In this document: positions 45,716-57,015 of the stretch, one piece after another
Layout of the letters: every line of letters starts with the position of its first letter
How positions within the stretch are numbered: position 1 is the first letter of the stretch
Source: Sorghum bicolor
Taxonomy: Eukaryota > Streptophyta > Magnoliopsida > Poales > Poaceae
Direction of reading: 5' to 3'
DNA: 64,000 nucleotides
Assembly (NCBI RefSeq): GCF_000003195.3
Contig: NC_012871.2
Location: 15,136,293-15,200,292, forward strand
Position numbers and translations under genes: made by a program
Notes under the pieces: generated by a model
What the model saw: only the letters and a program-made list of their open reading frames with translations
Told to the model about the DNA's origin: nothing
Database searches by the model: none

Positions 45716-46211
45716 GTTGACACCTGCCGATGGACCTTTTTCCCTTAGGATCTGATTGTTGCTGATCCCCAGACTGGCCAGAGTTCTCGCCCTTGCTTAA
45801 CTCTTCTCGCCTCTCGCGTTGTAACCTTCTCTTCTACGTCCTAGTCAACCCCTCTGGACACCATGGAGGATGTTGCTGCCGCCTTACCGATGGGCGATGA
45901 TTTTCCCTTGACTCCATCCAATAAGTATTGGCATCCCTACAGAAGATGAACTCATCGGGAACCCGTGCATTAGCCATCTCTTCAAGTTCTTCCGGGTTTC
46001 AGGGAAAATATTCAACACGATCGCCGAGCCTGCCCCCCAGCCGATCATGAACGAACGCTCTCCCCTTAATCGGTCTATTGAATCGCCGATCATCATTATG
46101 ATAGCGCCGATCGGATCTGTCATACCGATCATAACCGTTGCACTCAGGACAATCTCTGACAGTAGAAAGCTTGATATTTTCCTCCCAACAATGGATGAAG
46201 AACGGACAATT

Positions 46212-48704
46212 CTAGTGATCCCTATGCCGGTTCCACTTTTGTCGGCGTCTTTCTTCTTCCCGATGATACTCTTCTTGCTGGCGCCGATACCGATCCTCAC
46301 GCTGCTGCCAAGTCTCCCGAGGCCTTCTGTGAGTTATTACAATACCGGATCGGGGAGGCCTTCCTGAGTTAGTTCCCTCCTGGATTAAGCCTTTTCCCTT
46401 GGCATCGGCAGTAGTGATCTGATGCTGAGGATCCACTGATGCACTTCTTTCCGCTGCTTCCGATGTTAAGACCTTGGCCTTTCCCTTAGCATCCAGCATG
46501 TTTGTTGGGAAAGGATGTTGATCAATCTTCATCGGCTTCTGAGCTTTGGAGCTATCAAATTTGATCCTCCCGGATTCTATAGCCGATTGCAGCTGTTGCC
46601 TAAAAACTTTGCACTCATTGGTGCTGTGAGAAGTTGCATTGTGCCATTTACAGTACTTCATCTTCTTCAATTCTTTAGCCGATGGGATCACATGATTGGA
46701 TGACAACTTGATCTGACCTTCCTGAAGTAGAAAGTCAAATATCCTATCGGCTTTGGTGATGTCGAATGCGAACTTCTCAGGCTCTTTATGCCCAAAAGGG
46801 CAAGACATCGGCTTCTTATTCTTCACCCATTCTGCTAAGCCGATGACTGGTTCTTCATCAGAGTCCGAGCTTGCCGCTTCATCCACAAACGATACCTTTT
46901 TATTCCATGCTCTCTTGGGCTCAAAAGGCTTGATATCTTGATCAGAAATTCTCTACACCAAATGACTTAAACTTTTGAACTCCTGAGATGCATATTTGTC
47001 CCTGATGTGTGGCAACAAACCCTCGAAAGCCAAATCGGCAAGCTGCCGATCATCCAGAACCAGGCTATAGCATTTGTTCTTGACTTCCCGTATTCTCTGC
47101 ACAAAATCTTCAACCGATTCATCATTGCGTTGCTTTAATTTGACCAAATCGGTGATCTTCTTCTCATGGACCCCAGAAAAGAAGTACTTATGGAATTGTT
47201 TCTCTAGATCGGCCCAAGTAATCACTAAGTTGGGAGGTAATGATATGAACCAGGTGAAAGCCGATCCAGACAATGACGACGAGAACAGGCGAACCCTTAA
47301 CTCGTCCCTGTTAGCAGCTTCTCCACATTGGATGATGAACCTGTTGACATGCTCCATGGTTGATGTATCATCCTGCCCTGAAAACTTAGTAAAATCTGGC
47401 ACTTTATACCGATTTGGAAGCGAGATTAAATCATACGCGGGAGGATACGGCGTCCGATAAGAGTAAGTGTTGAATTTGGGTTTTATCCCAAATTGGTCTC
47501 TCATTACTTCAGCAATCTTATCGACCCAATAAGCATCGACATCTTGCCGATGAGGCGGCTGCGGATCCGGCACCTGCTGGTAAGCTTCCACGTGTCTGTG
47601 CGGTGCACGATCTGCATGGAACATCGGGTTGGTCAATTGGCCACCAACTTGCTGACCACCGATCTGCTGACCGCCAAACTGTTGTCAGCCAATCTGTTGT
47701 CCGCCGATCTACTGTCCGCTGATCAGCTGCCCAAGATTCATTGACTGGCTGGGCAATCCCTGATTCTGGAACCCAGGGTAGACCTGATGACTCTGTTGGG
47801 GCGTTTGTGGAAAGACTTGCTGCCCAAGCCATCCATTATTAGCGTTCATCGGCATAGGCCCTGCCGATGACTGATAATTGGGTATCATCATTGAATTGAC
47901 ATACCCTGGCTGAGTCGTAAACCTCTGTTGCGTCAGCATTGAATCTGCCGACGCGTTAGGCATCTGGAACGTTGGAGCTTGAGAATTCCCAGTGTAAGGC
48001 TTTGCAGTAATGGTTGTAGTATACTGGGGACTCTGATTCATTGACATATTTGGGGGTGCCGATGCCATAAGAGTCTTGCCTCTCACGTCAGCTACCTGAG
48101 ATGTGCCAGGTGCCCTCAGCGAGTATTCCGGGGGCATACCGAAACTCCACCAATTAGGAGGGATAGATCCCGACATTGCCGATGCCAATAGATCTGTAGT
48201 AAGCTTGATCGACTCATCTGATGTTGATGGATTGGACGGCATCGGCATGGATTGCGCATTAGAAACTCCTAGCGTGCTTGGGGGCGTAGTAGTTTCTGTG
48301 CCTGCAGCAGCCGTAGCAGCCGATGGAGCCGTAACCACTGGCGATCCTGGCTGATGATAGGTAGGGCCCGTATAATTTGGTGGCAATTGTCCTTCTTTGA
48401 AAGTTCTAGCCACGGCATTGAAAACCGTATTGGACAACACACCAGCTTGATTGATCAAGGCACGGTTAATAGCATTATCAACCATGTCTTGAAGTTTACC
48501 AGGATTAGCGTCGAAAGTGACCTGCCGAGGCATCGGCAGTGCTTCCTTCTGGATTACTTCGCCGCTCCTGTTGATGCTGAAGGACTTCAAACATTGCTGC
48601 TTGTAATCCTCCATAGCCTTTGCAATAGCTTGCTTCTACTCATCCTTGAGATTGGCTTCCGTCACAGGGATGACGTTCTCTTGATCGAATTCAGTAGTCG
48701 ACAT
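46212..48704 (-). pseudogene. Tat gag with four in-frame stops
   Basis: A single frame runs from ATG 48704 (MSTTEFDQENVIP) to 46212. It is interrupted by TAG at 48636-48638, TAG at 47709-47711, TGA at 47685-47687 and TAG at 46953-46955. The N-terminal part is Gln/Pro/Met-rich. Around 47640-47720 there are pentapeptide repeats of IGGQQ type. The gag core (SLPNRYKVPDFTKFSGQDDT, FTWFISLPPNLVITWADLEK, QRNDESVEDFVQRIREVKN) is followed by a Cys/His motif (KYCKWHNATSHSTNECKVF) near 46630 and a basic Arg/Glu-rich tail. The three TAGs sit where Gln (CAG) would fit. Gag forms the particle. This copy would need partner protein. Confidence 0.85.
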
Positions 48705-48751
48705 GTCAATCTTGATCTTGAATCTGGTCCCACCGAGCGTGACAAAAGATG

Positions 48752-49489
48752 TGTTGATGCAAAAGCTAATCTGCAAACACAAAGGGCTAATACCCGATTC
48801 AAACGTTAAGGCGTGCCAGCCGATTTGACCTTACTATCGGCAAAGGTGATAACTCGAATACTTTGGTCCCGACAACAGCGATGCGCCCGGATGCCACGGC
48901 CAAGAGGTATTCACGCGGAACTTGAGAATACGCCGAGCTTAAGTCGACGAACTCCTAAGAACTCGTAGTAAAAAGGAAAATATGACGAAGTCGTCGAAAA
49001 GTAGATGCTGGAATATGAGTAAAAACGTGTGTTTGATTGATTGATTGATAGATGTCCCGATTACAAGGCCCTAGGGTCTATATTTATACCCTGCTCAAAG
49101 AGCTACAACCAGACACGACTAGAATTCGAATTCCAAATTTAAACAGAATCCGTGTACAAAACAATTTAAACAACTAAGGAAAACATAAAACTATCCTGCC
49201 GTGACAAGCTGGGACACCACCACGGACCAAGTGGCTGCCGTGACAAGCTGGGACACCACCACGGACCAAGTGGCAACCTCCAAGTCTTCCTTCCACGTCA
49301 TCGGCAGACTCCCCATCGGCAACGATCAATACTGGCCATCGGCATCACCACCCACGGACTTAGCCACATTCAGCTATCTCCTCATCGGCAACCATTCTTA
49401 TCGGCAACTCTCCTGCAGACCAGTCACTATTACCCTTTTTTGCCGATCTACATTCTACCGATCCTGGGTACGTGTCCAAAAATAGTGTC
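48752..49489 (-). repeat. Tat 5' LTR (right), with a 39-bp duplication and shortened outer end
   Basis: It matches 37050-37752 with two structural differences. A 39-bp unit (CCGTGACAAGCTGGGACACC...) is tandemly duplicated at 49199-49276. The outer end reads AATAGTGTC then CGAGCGC, lacking the final AACA seen at 37749-37752. The length difference (738 versus 703 bp) is exactly explained by +39 and -4. No target duplication matching GGTGT (37045-37049) is found at 49490. Confidence 0.85.
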
Positions 49490-50720
49490 CGAGCGCTGCT
49501 GTAGACAACCAAATGCGCCCTAGGTGCTCAAGTGATGCCTGGAGTGACGCTAATGCAGCGTCGCGTGACATCATGAGAAAGAAGGTCGAGCGGATACATT
49601 TCGATAAGCTAAGCCATGACCCAACTTCGCGCCCATTAGCCTAACACATTAGGGTGCACTCTCTTTGTTCCTGGCCATTGCTCAATAATCGATCAATCTG
49701 CCAAGTTGCTCTAGGATTGGTCCACTTAAAATTTTGGTCTAGCTTCGCCACTTGTGGTGAGAATAGGGGGGCAAATCCAACTTGGTGGAACATTGACGAA
49801 GGAAATTCAATCTCACGGCGGTCTGACTGTTCTGAACAGCGACACCGGGTAATCGACCCCTTGGCAGCGCATGTATGTGGTGTGGTCGACATAGGTATCC
49901 GGCCGGCCGCTGAATGGAAAGCTCCCCGGATGGGAGTCGCCGAATTGAATTGCCACACACAGCTAAGGCGTGTTGATGTTTCGGAAAACGACGCTAGAAT
50001 CCGGCGATCCTTCCCGTGGCCAGGCCAGGCCACCGAAAACGACACGCCGAGAGATGGGAGTGGGAGGAGCGCGCCTCTGCACGCCTTGTGCCTGTGCCGA
50101 TGCTCCGGACACATCGCTTTCCTGTAGGCGTCCTGCAAGGGTCTACTGCCATAATGCCACTGATAGGGAGCATGGCGCCTCCGATCCTCCTCTGCTCTGC
50201 TCTGCACCGTAGCCTCGACGAGCTTTGTACTGTGTACAGACTCAGTTTCGCACACGTTTAGTGCACGTTTCGATGCAACAACATGCCCAAATAGGAATCG
50301 TTACAAGCTTAGGGATGCCAGCAGCTAGCTTTTATTTCCCTTGGTACGTTGGCCTATTTACCCCCTATCTTATTTAAACGTACAATGGTGGCTTGCCATC
50401 ATCGCAAAAATGGCTGACTATTAGCCCGTTTATTAAGTGCTACACAGTGATCAAACCCTGTAAGCTAGAATTTATCTTTGGAGATTTATTACGTTATGTT
50501 TTTTTTTGAACGAAGATTTATTATGTTATGTTCAGGTTTGCTCCAAAAAACTTGGCAGCTACATTTCAAATAAAAATTTATCTGTTAAGTTAAACTTGTT
50601 TAGCCACAAAAGAGTGGGTAAATATACTTTCAAACAATACTTTCCAAAAAAAAGGTTGGCCAACCATATAGTCACAAAAAAATGTGAAACAATGCATCAT
50701 ACTGATCAGGAACTCCTTAA

Positions 50721-50859
50721 GGCCTTGTTTGGATGTTATCGGATTCATTTCAATCCATATGCGTTGGTGTGAATTGGGGTGAAATTTAGTTCAAGTTCCA
50801 CTCAAATCCACCTCAACACATGTAGATTGATGTAAATCCGACTACATCCAAACAAAGTC
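50721..50859. mobile_element. Tourist-like MITE (PIF/Harbinger), 139 bp
   Basis: The left end GGCCTTGTTTGGATGTTATC and the right end, on the complement, GACTTTGTTTGGATGTAGTC form an inverted repeat of about 25 bp. The target duplication is TAA (50718-50720 and 50860-50862). TWA-type duplications are characteristic of PIF/Harbinger elements. There is no coding capacity. Confidence 0.8.
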
Positions 50860-51134
50860 TAATTTGGATGGACGGGGATTCTATCCACATGCGGAATAGG
50901 TGTATCCAAAAGAGCCCCTGAGTACGTTCCTCGATCAGGCTCCTTCGACTCCATCAATGTGAGAACTAGGTGCTGAAGCTTGGCTTTAACATGATTTGGG
51001 AAAAACATGGTCACATAAAGTGTGGAGCTAGCAATTACTAAAATTATTAGCTCTTAACCGCAGTGTTCAAGCTCAGTTTTTTGATTTAGTTATCATTGCA
51101 AATTTTTTTTCGTGCCCCTTGGGGTTTCTCTTAG

Positions 51135-51410
51135 TTCAGTCTCAGTGGGAGTTTCATGCGATTTTTATTTACATTAAATAGGTTACCACATAAGTTTTTT
51201 TATGACATAGTAGTGTATTTAAGAAGAGAGAAGAAATAAACTCTCTTGATATGATTACCAACTCTCTATGAGTTTTGAAATTAAATACTTATAAAACTAT
51301 AGAATGAAACTCTTCATTGAAAGTGGGTGTTTTATTCAAGTTTCATTTTATTTCAGATGGCATAACAATCCTGGAAAAACAACACTATGAAATTCCCACT
51401 GAGATTGGCT
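51135..51410. mobile_element. MITE with TCTCAGTGGGA terminal inverted repeats
   Basis: Left CAGTCTCAGTGGGAGTTTCA and right, on the complement, CCAATCTCAGTGGGAATTTCA are inverted repeats of about 23 bp around an AT-rich interior. TTAG occurs at both outer borders (51131-51134 and 51410-51413) and may be part of the duplication. A more decayed relative seems to lie at about 56391-56606. Confidence 0.65.
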
Positions 51411-53808
51411 TTAGGTAATGTTTGGATCGAGGGATTGGGTGGGATGGGGATTGAATGAACCCATTTTTTGAGTGTTTGGTTAAGAGTCACAAGAAACTAG
51501 GATATCCCACCTAGAGCATATCCGTGGAATATTCGAAGATTTGGGGGCGACCCTGTCCTAGAAAAAACAATGGACAAGGTCATCCCACCTCGACGCCGTC
51601 TTGGTTCTCCACCGAGCCGTCTCCGCACGGATCCTATCTCCCATGACGACATTATTCTTCCTCATCTCTGGCAGTAGGACGGCCTACCTACGCGGGCGTG
51701 GGGGCCGTGACAGCGACTTCTCTCACGGGCGTTGGGGGTGCTGCTCCTGTGCACGCGTGGTGGAGGCGGCGGCGAGGGCGCGAGCTCACCGGCGCGGGCG
51801 TGAAGGGCATGAGCTCATTGGCATAATAACTCTTAGGCGAGGGCTCCCACGGTGTTTAGCAGAGAGGAGGAAGAAGATAAATGAAATTGGCAGTTGGGGC
51901 TCAAAGCAGGGAAGAAGGAGAGAGAGAGGAAACTAGCAAGTGAGGTCCACTAAACAATAGCTAACGGTGTTAAATTCATCATCCATTCCATTTCTATGTA
52001 TCCCTTCAACCAAATAAAAAATAGGTCAATTCCATCCTATGTCCACTAATAAATAAAAATTAGAGTCGTTCTGTGCCCGTCCCGTCCCGTTCCACCTTGA
52101 CTTCCCAACGAGAGCTACCTTATTACTTTGTTGTACTACCCAGTCTACATGGTTCGTTTCAGAAAGGTCTTCAAGCTCATGGTTGTTGAAGCGAGCTAAG
52201 GCTGAGTAGCTCTAGCCCGAGCCTTTTGCACTATATAGCTGAGACGGTGGATCTATGTTATTGGTCTATTTGATTCTCTTTTTTTTTGGCAAAAATACAC
52301 ATACTCTTCTTCATTAATTTGGTCTTTCAACAATTTGCTCAGGATTGGTATTACTATTACTGTCATAGATGAGACCTGATGTTGTTTACTAGACTTTCCA
52401 CCACAAATGATGAATAGTTTTGAACCTCATTCATTCCCTGCAGCCCCAGGTAATGTAAAGGTAATCCATGGATTCCAGGGCGATGATGCTGTTCTTTCAC
52501 TACAACAAAGTTAAAGTTCAGGCATCATTAGAACGGCCGGCATATATGTCAATGAGTCCACCATTTGGGACCGGGCGTTGTACTTTGTATGCCCTTTTTT
52601 CCCTTTTTTTTAAATAATGGATAGCAGAACTCCTGCCACTCCTTTCAGTAAAACCAAAAACAGCATATAGGTCCCCATTTGCAATGGAGAAACATAGGTT
52701 CTTACCGTACGCAAAAAAAATCATATGAAATTCTTTCAGGAACTTATGCTCTATAGCTCAATGCTCTCTCTTTTCTTCCAAAGTGAACTTTAGTAACAAT
52801 TTTCAATGAGTCGACATATGCGACGAAACACACAAACGCAATATATGAATGAATAGTTAGGTGCGTGACAGAAATCACGTTAACTTGTTACGTGTATGCT
52901 GCTGCCTTTTTTAGATAATGACATGTTGCTAGCTGCTGGATGCTCAAAATATGATATTTTTTGCTATCCTGCTTTATTGCATATTGCAGTAAAACTTTTG
53001 ATGAACTTTTGTGGCAGGACAGAGACAGACTTGTGTACTTCGGACCAGTACGCTTCAATCCCTGCGAGATACTTTACAGAAGCTGTATTCGTATGAAATC
53101 CTAACAGTGTCAAATCTGTTTCGACATTTTTAAAGTGACTTAGGAGTTCTATTGTTAGGAAGACTACCTTGAATAATCTGTGTGTTTCTTTTTCCTGTTT
53201 GCAAATACTGTAGTATGGAAACATGGTCCAAATAGAATAGAAAAGCAGCACAACTTAAACTTGGAGCTGTTACTGTAATGTTTAAAAACAAAATTAAATA
53301 GAATAGGTCATTCTCATTGTCAACTCCATACATAAACATCAAGATGGTACACATGCATGTCAACGCTAACATTCTACCAACCACTAGAGGTACTACTACT
53401 ATACACAACTTTACTACATAATAATAACAACACTCTGTACATATATAAGGGCCCAAGGGTACAGCAAAATCTGGGCTCTACACATGACGCGCTCAATCCG
53501 GCCTTGTTGCGATTGCCCAAGCATCCATGACCATGACCATGAGGTTCTCGCTCTCCAGTTTTCGGAACCTCCGGAGTCTGGATCCGCTGCTGTGCTTCTC
53601 CTCTGTTTCTTGGTTTATTGTGGATGGTTTCCCTGAACTTGTCTGCTCCAAGATGATCTGTCTCTGAATCTGTTTGTGCTTGGACAACTCTTGGCCAAAT
53701 TCATGTCAAGTTTTGCACTTTTGCTGGACAAGCATGCTTGATGACGAGATATCTGAAGTTCGCAGGTCCATGCATGCATGAGAGGTCATCAATCGGTAAG
53801 TTGATGGG

Positions 53809-53852
53809 CATCCATCATCATCATCATTATCGTCGTCGTCGTCATCATCATC
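53809..53852. repeat. Trinucleotide microsatellite at the YUCCA stop codon
   Basis: CAT and CGT triplets (plus strand) run right up to and overlap the YUCCA stop codon at 53851-53853. In the mRNA this is a mixed ATG/ACG triplet array at the start of the 3' UTR. Confidence 0.85.
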
Positions 53853-55742
53853 ATATTGTGGAGGTTTGCTTCTCCCATTCCACGGCGATGTCCTGCGCAA
53901 CCTTGACAGCGTCGGAGGAGACGCCGGAGAGGCCTCTCCTGGTGAAGCCAACAGAGTAGAGCCCTGACTCCCCCTTCCAGCCGTGTGGGAACGGCACCCT
54001 TGGGTACCCTTCTTGGGTGAAGAAATCACATCCCTGATGAGCAGCACAAGATGGAGAGCCCAATTAGATATATGACAGTACAAGTTCTGTTTTTTTTTTA
54101 AAAGAAAAACTTTATGATATAGTATAACAACAACAAGAAAAAGTATTTAGAGGAATGGAGGATGGCACTTTTAGTACTACCTAACGGCTTTAGAACTGTC
54201 AAATTGGCATTAGAAATTAACAAATCCCTCCTTTGTTAGGCATCATTATCCAGCCTTTTTAGAGCGAGCGAAACCCCTCCTTTTCGGTACAAATACAATA
54301 CACTACACCTCTCTTAGGTTATCAAGTTGGCCTAAAAATGGTTTATAAAGTCACTTAGTTGCTAGCAGCATAAATTTCCTTTTCTTCAATCAAAACCCTT
54401 TAATTGAGTTGAGGTTTTCATATATTGATTGATTATTGTGAATGGATGAAAATAAAGGTGAGCCACCCACGCACTAATACTATGGATGTGACATGCAAGA
54501 AGTTAGTTAACAAGGTGTCCAACAAACAAACAACATGTTGTAGTACCTTGAGCCACTGAGGGACGTTGCTCTGGTATCCGGTGGCCAGTATGACGGCGTC
54601 GGCAGCGACGCGGCGGCCGTCGACGAGCTCGGCGCCGCCGCGGAACAACCTCTTGATCCCCGGCACGATCTGTATGTGTCCGGAGCGGATCCTTGCGAGC
54701 GCGCCGATGTCCAGCACGGGGGTCCTTCCCCTGGTGTTCTTGAGCTCGAGCGGACCCCCCGCAGGGCGGCGGATGCCGAGCTTGTCGAGGTCGCCGAGGA
54801 AGAGGCGCGCGAGGAGGACGAGGATGGCGTCCACCAGCCAGAGCGGCAGGAAGCGGAGGAGGAAGACGGCGACGGAGAAGGTGGCGACGCCGAACATCTC
54901 CCGCGGCAGGACGTGCACCTTCTTGGCGACAAAGGAATCGATCGAGTCAGCAAAAAAAGAGAATTCATGTGTTCGATCGATCATGGACGGAGGAGTAGTG
55001 GTGCGTCGTTCGTCGTGCTCACCGCGTCCCTGACGACCATGGATGGGAGGGCATTGTGGTCGCAGAGGTCGAGGCAGACCTCCATGCCGGAGTTGCCGCA
55101 GCCGACGACGAGGACGCGCTTGCCGCGGTAGGCCTCGCCGGACTTGTACTCGGAGACGTGTGACACAGGCCCGGCGAAGTCCTCGGCGCCCTCAAACTCC
55201 GGGACGATGCGCTCGGCGTTCTCGCCCGTGGCGACGACGAGCCAGCGGCCGATGTACTCCGTCGTCGTAGCGCCGGCGGCGACGGCGGCGGCGTCCTCGG
55301 CGAGGACGACGTCGTCGGCGCGCACCCTCCAGAACCCCGCGGCGGCGTCGTAGCGCGCCGACGTGACGGCCTGGTTGAACCTCGGCTGGACGCCCGCTTG
55401 CTCCGCGTAGGCGTTGAGGTAGTCGACGAACTGGCGCTTGGTGGGGTACTCCGGGTAGTTGTCGGGGAACGGCAAGCCAGGGAGCTCGCAGAAGTGGCGA
55501 GGCAGGTGGAGGCGGAGCCGGTCGTAGGTGCGGCGCTGCCACAGCGACGCGATGCAGTCGGCGCGGTCAAGCACGACGCAGGGAACCCCGCGCGCGCGCA
55601 GGCACGCCGCCACTGAGAGACCCGCTGGCCCCGCGCCCACCACGATCGGCCCGTTCACCCACACCACCCGGCTCGCCGCCGGCGGCGACGGCGGCGCTTC
55701 TGCTGATGATGCGTCTGCTGCTGCTGCTGCTGCTGCCGCCAT
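53851..55742 (-). CDS. YUC: YUCCA-type flavin-containing monooxygenase (auxin biosynthesis)
   Basis: It converts indole-3-pyruvate to indole-3-acetic acid, using FAD and NADPH. Three exons have clean GT-AG borders in phase 0: 55742-55023 (240 codons), 54918-54547 (124 codons) and 54033-53851 (60 codons plus TGA), 424 residues in all, a normal family length. The FAD-binding GAGPAGL is at residues 36-42, the NADPH-binding VVGCGNSGM near 212-220 and the family signature [12 protein letters not shown] at 352-363. [20 protein letters not shown] and [10 protein letters not shown] are typical YUCCA text. The start at 55742 is followed by eight alanines, encoded by a GCN repeat. Exon 1 is very GC-rich, as in many grass genes. 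No frame damage is seen. Which YUCCA paralogue it is cannot be decided by eye. Confidence 0.93.
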
Positions 55743-55918
55743 CGATTATGGGTCGAGTGATCGATCACTGGTGGTGTGTGATGGATGGATTGATGGAGTA
55801 TTGGAGTATGTATGAGATGAGATGAGAGAGACGGATGGGCGGCGAAACAAAGAGAGTGAGAGGGAGGGAGGAGGGAGATGCAATGGGTTGTGTAGGAGGA
55901 GGGGTTGCACTCATGGGG

Positions 55919-55926
55919 TTTAAATA
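55919..55926 (-). promoter_or_regulatory. Probable TATA box of the YUCCA gene
   Basis: TATTTAAA on the minus strand lies about 177 bp upstream of the start codon. A pyrimidine-rich leader (CCCCTCCTCC) lies between, and a C-rich CCCCCACCCCCACCCCC-type tract lies just upstream at 55927-55950. No other TATA match lies close to this start. Confidence 0.55.
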
Positions 55927-55950
55927 GGGGAGGGGGTGGGGGTGGGGGTG

Positions 55951-57015
55951 GCGCTGCTGGATGGAACCAACCAAGGGAGGGCGACGGGGAGGAAGTTGAC
56001 ATGCATGCGGATGGATGGCCACTGTGGGTGGGGTGGGGATTAGTTTTATGCCAATGCCAATGCAGCAGGCGGGCGGCAGCCGAATCAGGTTCGCTCGATT
56101 AATCTTGGGCTCTGCTACAACGGCACTCTGAAGCTGCTGCAATGCAATATATCGGTCGTGGTCGTGGAGCTTATAGTAGTACTAGTATAGCAAAGCATGC
56201 ATGCGCGTGACTTTTAATTTTTCCGGCCTCTTTCCGGTCCGATCCGTGTACGTGTAGGAATGGAATCGTGGGAAATAAAACATGCATGCTCTGCATCAAG
56301 GACCATGAGTGATAGCGAGCTATATAGCTAGCAAGCTAGTACTACAGCGCTACCTAACAGGACACAGCCGGATTAAAATTACTAACATTTAGGCCAGTCG
56401 AATGTATAGTTTTATGACATAGTTAGCAACACTATAAACTAGATAACGAGTCATAAGTTTTATGGAGATGAAATTTCTCACTCATCTGATGAAACTCTTT
56501 CATTTAACGATCCTACCAAGTCAGCAATTTTACTTATGTGACACTCTATTTAATATTATATATGATACTCTAATAAAACATGCATTGAGACTAGCTTTAG
56601 CAACCAATAAGAGATCGATTGGATATGCAATTGACAGCCGTACCGGTGGGCCGGGATCGAGCTAGCACGTACGTACTTCCGATCCTACTACTCGTACCGT
56701 AGGTACGTTGTATGGCAACTGCTGCTGGCTCCGCCGCGCCATCCGATCCGATCCTGTGCAGTGGCCGGGTGCTAAATGCACGCTGCTGCCGTACGTACGT
56801 GTTCGACCTAGCTAGCCCCTGCCTCACCAACTGATGTGTGTGTGTAACATTCATGGCGCCCGGTTGCTTGATTTGGGATTGATTATCCGGGTTCAACCTA
56901 GTCGTTTCTAGATTAGTGGTTCAAACTTTTATTTAGTGCTGCCTGCCTGCCTACCAATACCCATGCATGTATCACCAACTGTGCTCGAGCTAGCCTATAT
57001 GTATATGCGTATATA
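55951..57015. other. Upstream region of YUCCA
   Basis: No gene is recognised. It contains GCATGC/CATGCATG-rich stretches (56190-56300), the decayed MITE at about 56391-56606 (complement start AAAGCTAGTCTCAATGCATG) and CGTACGTAC repeats (56665-56800). Any distal promoter elements cannot be defined by eye. Confidence 0.4.

Larger units (their letters stand above)
37050..49489 (-). mobile_element. Tat-lineage Ty3 retrotransposon with an extra antisense gene
   Basis: The element reads right to left: 5' LTR 48752-49489, gag 48704-46212, protease, RT, RNase H, a second RNase H and integrase to 41820, and 3' LTR 37752-37050. Each LTR begins (minus strand) TGTTGACACC and ends GCATCAACA, though the outer end of the 5' LTR lacks its last few bases. 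A polypurine tract (minus ATTGGGGGGCA) adjoins the 3' LTR at 37755-37766. The second RNase H domain is diagnostic of the Tat lineage. A spliced plus-strand PMD gene fills 38415-41662. By eye the LTRs differ at roughly 2% of sites, so the insertion is fairly young, yet gag and pol carry several stops. Confidence 0.9.
36731..49520. mobile_element. Small TIR DNA element split by a Tat retrotransposon
   Basis: The left end GGGCGCGTTTGGTT (36731-36744) and the right end, on the complement, GGGCGCATTTGGTT (49507-49520) form a 14-bp terminal inverted repeat with one mismatch. They are flanked by TAG on both sides (36728-36730 and 49521-49523). Without the retrotransposon the element would be about 350 bp, a typical MITE. 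The superfamily is not assigned. Confidence 0.6.
49521..53850. other. Intergenic DNA between the Tat element and YUCCA, with MITEs
   Basis: No gene is recognised. GC-rich stretches at 49640-50260 and 51590-51940 give ORFs on both strands without known domains. Two MITEs are annotated separately (50721-50859 and about 51135-51410). The segment from about 51416 to 52020 has a TGTTTGGATCGAGGGATTGG-like start and a complementary ATCCCTTCAACCAAATA end, possibly another decayed TIR element. The last few hundred bases are the 3' flank of YUCCA. Confidence 0.4.

Noticed and set aside
49641..50255. 204-codon minus-strand ORF downstream of the Tat element
   Set aside because: No family motif is present, and competing plus-strand ORFs overlap it. 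It is probably chance in GC-rich intergenic DNA.
51601..51936. 111-codon GC-rich ORF
   Set aside because: It has Arg/Gly-rich composition with no domain, and lies within a suspected decayed TIR element.
54566..55616. Long ORFs on the plus strand opposite YUCCA (for example 54566-55033, 54676-55131)
   Set aside because: They are Arg/Pro/Ser-rich translations of the antisense of GC-rich exons with no domain. The minus-strand YUCCA reading explains the sequence.
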